Part shown: positions 6,218 through 7,397 of the stretch, one piece after another | Layout of the letters: each line of letters starts with the position of its first letter | Numbering within the stretch: the stretch's first letter is position 1 | Assembly: GCA_003660905.1 (NCBI GenBank) | Contig: QMVB01000046.1 | Span: 1 to 7,397, forward strand | Direction of reading: 5' to 3' | DNA: 7,397 bases | Source: Candidatus Nanohalarchaeota archaeon | GTDB lineage: Archaea > EX4484-52 | Notes under the pieces: generated by a model | Told to the model about the DNA's origin: nothing | Seen by the model: the letters and a program-made list of their open reading frames with translations, nothing else | Databases searched by the model: none | Position numbers and translations under genes: made by a program

Positions 6218-6982
6218 ATGAACAAAGCAATATTTTTAATGACGCTCCTGCTTCTGGCAGGGGTTGCAGCAGCAGATGCAGGAAATGCGTTTCCTCAGGA
6301 TGAGGCAGGGATAAGTGCTTATATCAATACTGGAGGAGCTATCGATATAGAACAAGCCGCAACAGCATACACAGCAATAGAAGAACTCGGGTCAACTCAT
6401 GCAATAGGCACAATCGCAATAAAAAATGTGCATGCTACAGATCACATCCATGTGTATGTTGATGTCAATGGTTGGATTGTCGCATATCTCAAAAGAGATG
6501 AACAAACAGGCAAAATAGTGCAGTGGTCTGGCGGAGGCACAACATTTGCCAATGCTATCTCTAAAGTATGCAGTAAAATAGGAGTTGACTATAATTCCAT
6601 CAAAGACAATATAACATATTATGATTTCAAATATCCCGATGCAGGCAATATGACAATATTTAAGAACACAAGATCATCCAATGGAGATGATTATACTCAT
6701 GCGTTTTTGCCGGATAACAATACATTATATGAAGCAAGCTACTCTTTTGTCAATACAATACGCCATCGTGAATCAAATACTTATCCTTATGACAGTTATT
6801 ATGGCTGGTCAAAACTATATCTAAATGGTGCATATATAAGCGGAACCGGCGTTTCCAATCGCAGAACCGTTTCGGTATATACTGGTTTTACAGTAGGAGA
6901 GTTGCATACAATTCGGCTTCAGAGAGGAGATCATAGTGGTTTGGGTTGGTCAGGTGTGGCAAGCGTTTTGATATACTCTTAA
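6218..6982 (+). CDS. Secreted protein of unknown function with FPQDEAGISAY motif
   Basis: A 254-residue protein. A short Lys-containing N-terminus, a Leu-rich core at 5-14 and Ala-rich VAAADA give a Sec signal peptide cut near 19-21. The mature part opens with FPQDEAGISAYI (25-36) and an acidic segment AIDIEQAATAYTAIEELG. It continues with HIHVYVDVNGWIVAYLK (76-92), a strand-rich pattern with aromatic ends. The C-terminal half (about 160-254) is rich in Tyr, Ser, Thr and Gly with alternating hydrophobic residues and looks like a beta-sandwich; WSKLYLNGAYISG and HTIRLQRGD are examples. Three sequons (N131, N144, N167) and a single Cys (C118) are present. The FPQDEAGISAY and HVYxDxxGWIVAY combination resembles unnamed archaeal secreted proteins as I remember them, with no known function. 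It lies between two other secreted-protein genes in one apparent operon. No catalytic motif or membrane anchor is seen. Confidence 0.85.
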   Translation: MNKAIFLMTLLLLAGVAAADAGNAFPQDEAGISAYINTGGAIDIEQAATAYTAIEELGSTHAIGTIAIKNVHATDHIHVYVDVNGWIVAYLKRDEQTGKIVQWSGGGTTFANAISKVCSKIGVDYNSIKDNITYYDFKYPDAGNMTIFKNTRSSNGDDYTHAFLPDNNTLYEASYSFVNTIRHRESNTYPYDSYYGWSKLYLNGAYISGTGVSNRRTVSVYTGFTVGELHTIRLQRGDHSGLGWSGVASVLIYS

Positions 6983-6983
6983 T

Positions 6984-7397
6984 ATGATGAAAATATTAGG
7001 ATTATTTGCATGTCTGCTGGTTTTGCTGGTTCTTACTAGTCCTGTATCGGCAGAGATAAACATAACAGGAGCAGATGAAATAATACACCTGACCATGAAA
7101 AGCAGATCTATACCAACAAATAAGACAAATGCCACAGGGATATTTATAAGTGGGGTGGATTCTGTGGAGAATATCGGGTTGTCTCCTGTGGAAATCCCGA
7201 CTAATAAGACGCCGCTTACGGGTATTTTTATCAGCGGAGAAGATGCTGTTAGTTCTTTTTCTCTTGCAGACCTCTGGAAAGGCAATGCTTCCATTGCTGT
7301 TGAATCCCATTATCACGGACAGACGGTTTATACTTCTTTTATTGTTGTTGAAGGAACTGCTTTTGATGAGTCTGGGATTGTTTCTGTTAGAGTGAAT
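6984..7397 (+). CDS. N-terminal part of a secreted protein with 28-residue repeats and an Ig-like start (partial)
   Basis: An open frame runs from ATG 6984 (or the adjacent ATG at 6987) to the window edge without a stop, giving 138 residues. The start lies one base after the previous stop codon (TAATATGATG) with no clear ribosome binding site, so translational coupling is likely. Residues 3-23 form a signal peptide ending SPVSA. A repeat with a 28-residue period follows, with I[TS]GxDx[IV] at 27, 55 and 83; the second and third units share IPTNKT and TGIFISG. Five sequons (N26, N46, N49, N74, N101) point to glycosylation outside the cell. From about 104, IAVESHYHG and then VVEGTAFDESGIVSVRV resemble the strand pattern of bacterial-type Ig-like or cadherin-like domains (GTAxDxxGI..V.V). 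The likely product is a surface adhesin or S-layer-associated protein; specific function unknown. Confidence 0.75.
   Translation, partial: MMKILGLFACLLVLLVLTSPVSAEINITGADEIIHLTMKSRSIPTNKTNATGIFISGVDSVENIGLSPVEIPTNKTPLTGIFISGEDAVSSFSLADLWKGNASIAVESHYHGQTVYTSFIVVEGTAFDESGIVSVRVN
7053..7250 (+). repeat. Protein-level tandem repeat, period 84 bases (28 codons)
   Basis: Units begin near codons 24, 52 and 80 of the partial secreted protein. The two best-matching stretches (7110-7166 and 7194-7250) share 15 of 19 residues. Of the 15 identical residues, 11 use different synonymous codons and only N, K, F and D keep the same codon, so the repeat is nearly invisible at the DNA level. The first unit (from 7053) matches only in ITGADEI and its exact spacing. 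Confidence 0.6.

Noticed and set aside
6950..7316. Minus-strand frames of 104-114 codons opposite the third secreted gene
   Set aside because: The plus strand has a signal peptide, a protein-level repeat and synonymous-site divergence between copies, which shows that it is the coding strand.
1..7397. tRNA, rRNA, CRISPR array or insertion sequence
   Set aside because: No cloverleaf with a T-loop, no conserved rRNA segment, no regularly spaced DNA repeats and no transposase or terminal inverted repeats with target duplications were found on reading both strands. The GGTTCAGA at 3835-3842 is not in a tRNA context.

Overview
The window looks archaeal. Its largest gene is an intact large subunit (DP2) of the archaea-specific replicative DNA polymerase D. 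The best ribosome binding sites are GGTGA-type, and the promoter candidates are TATA boxes with short or absent leaders. The DNA is AT-rich. The exported proteins are dense in N-X-S/T sequons, which fits archaeal surface N-glycosylation. Next to DP2, in convergent orientation, is a complete bacterial-type (group I) chaperonin pair, groES-groEL. Among archaea such genes are best known from Methanosarcina and are generally explained by transfer from bacteria. An uncultured lineage, possibly DPANN or a euryarchaeon, is my inference; no marker in the window fixes the taxon.

Layout. Bases 2-118 hold the tail of an unrecognised gene, followed by a T-rich stop region and a TATA box placed so that the DP2 transcript would begin at or next to its ATG. 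DP2 fills 222-3734 on the plus strand and appears complete: zinc-binding cysteine clusters, the catalytic NCDGDED motif, a C-terminal zinc module and a PCNA-binding-like tail at the last residues. The 233-base convergent gap (3735-3967) contains a T-tract, an 8-bp hairpin inside a start-less coding-like stretch on the minus strand, a perfect 12-bp inverted repeat, and a compact hairpin plus U-tract that looks like an intrinsic terminator for groEL. On the minus strand, groES (5615-5881) and groEL (3968-5602) form a tight operon, each with its own GGTGA ribosome binding site.

From a divergent promoter region (5882-6004), three plus-strand genes for surface proteins follow closely: a 64-residue lipoprotein, a 254-residue secreted protein and the start of a third secreted protein that runs off the window end. 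The third carries a 28-residue tandem repeat whose two best copies share protein sequence but differ in most synonymous codons, and it ends in what looks like the beginning of an Ig-like beta-sandwich. None of the three has a function I can name. Their spacing, signal peptides and sequons suggest one cell-surface module.

The most notable points are the bacterial chaperonin pair beside an archaeal replication gene, the structured convergent gap, and the unexplained surface operon with its codon-diverged repeat.
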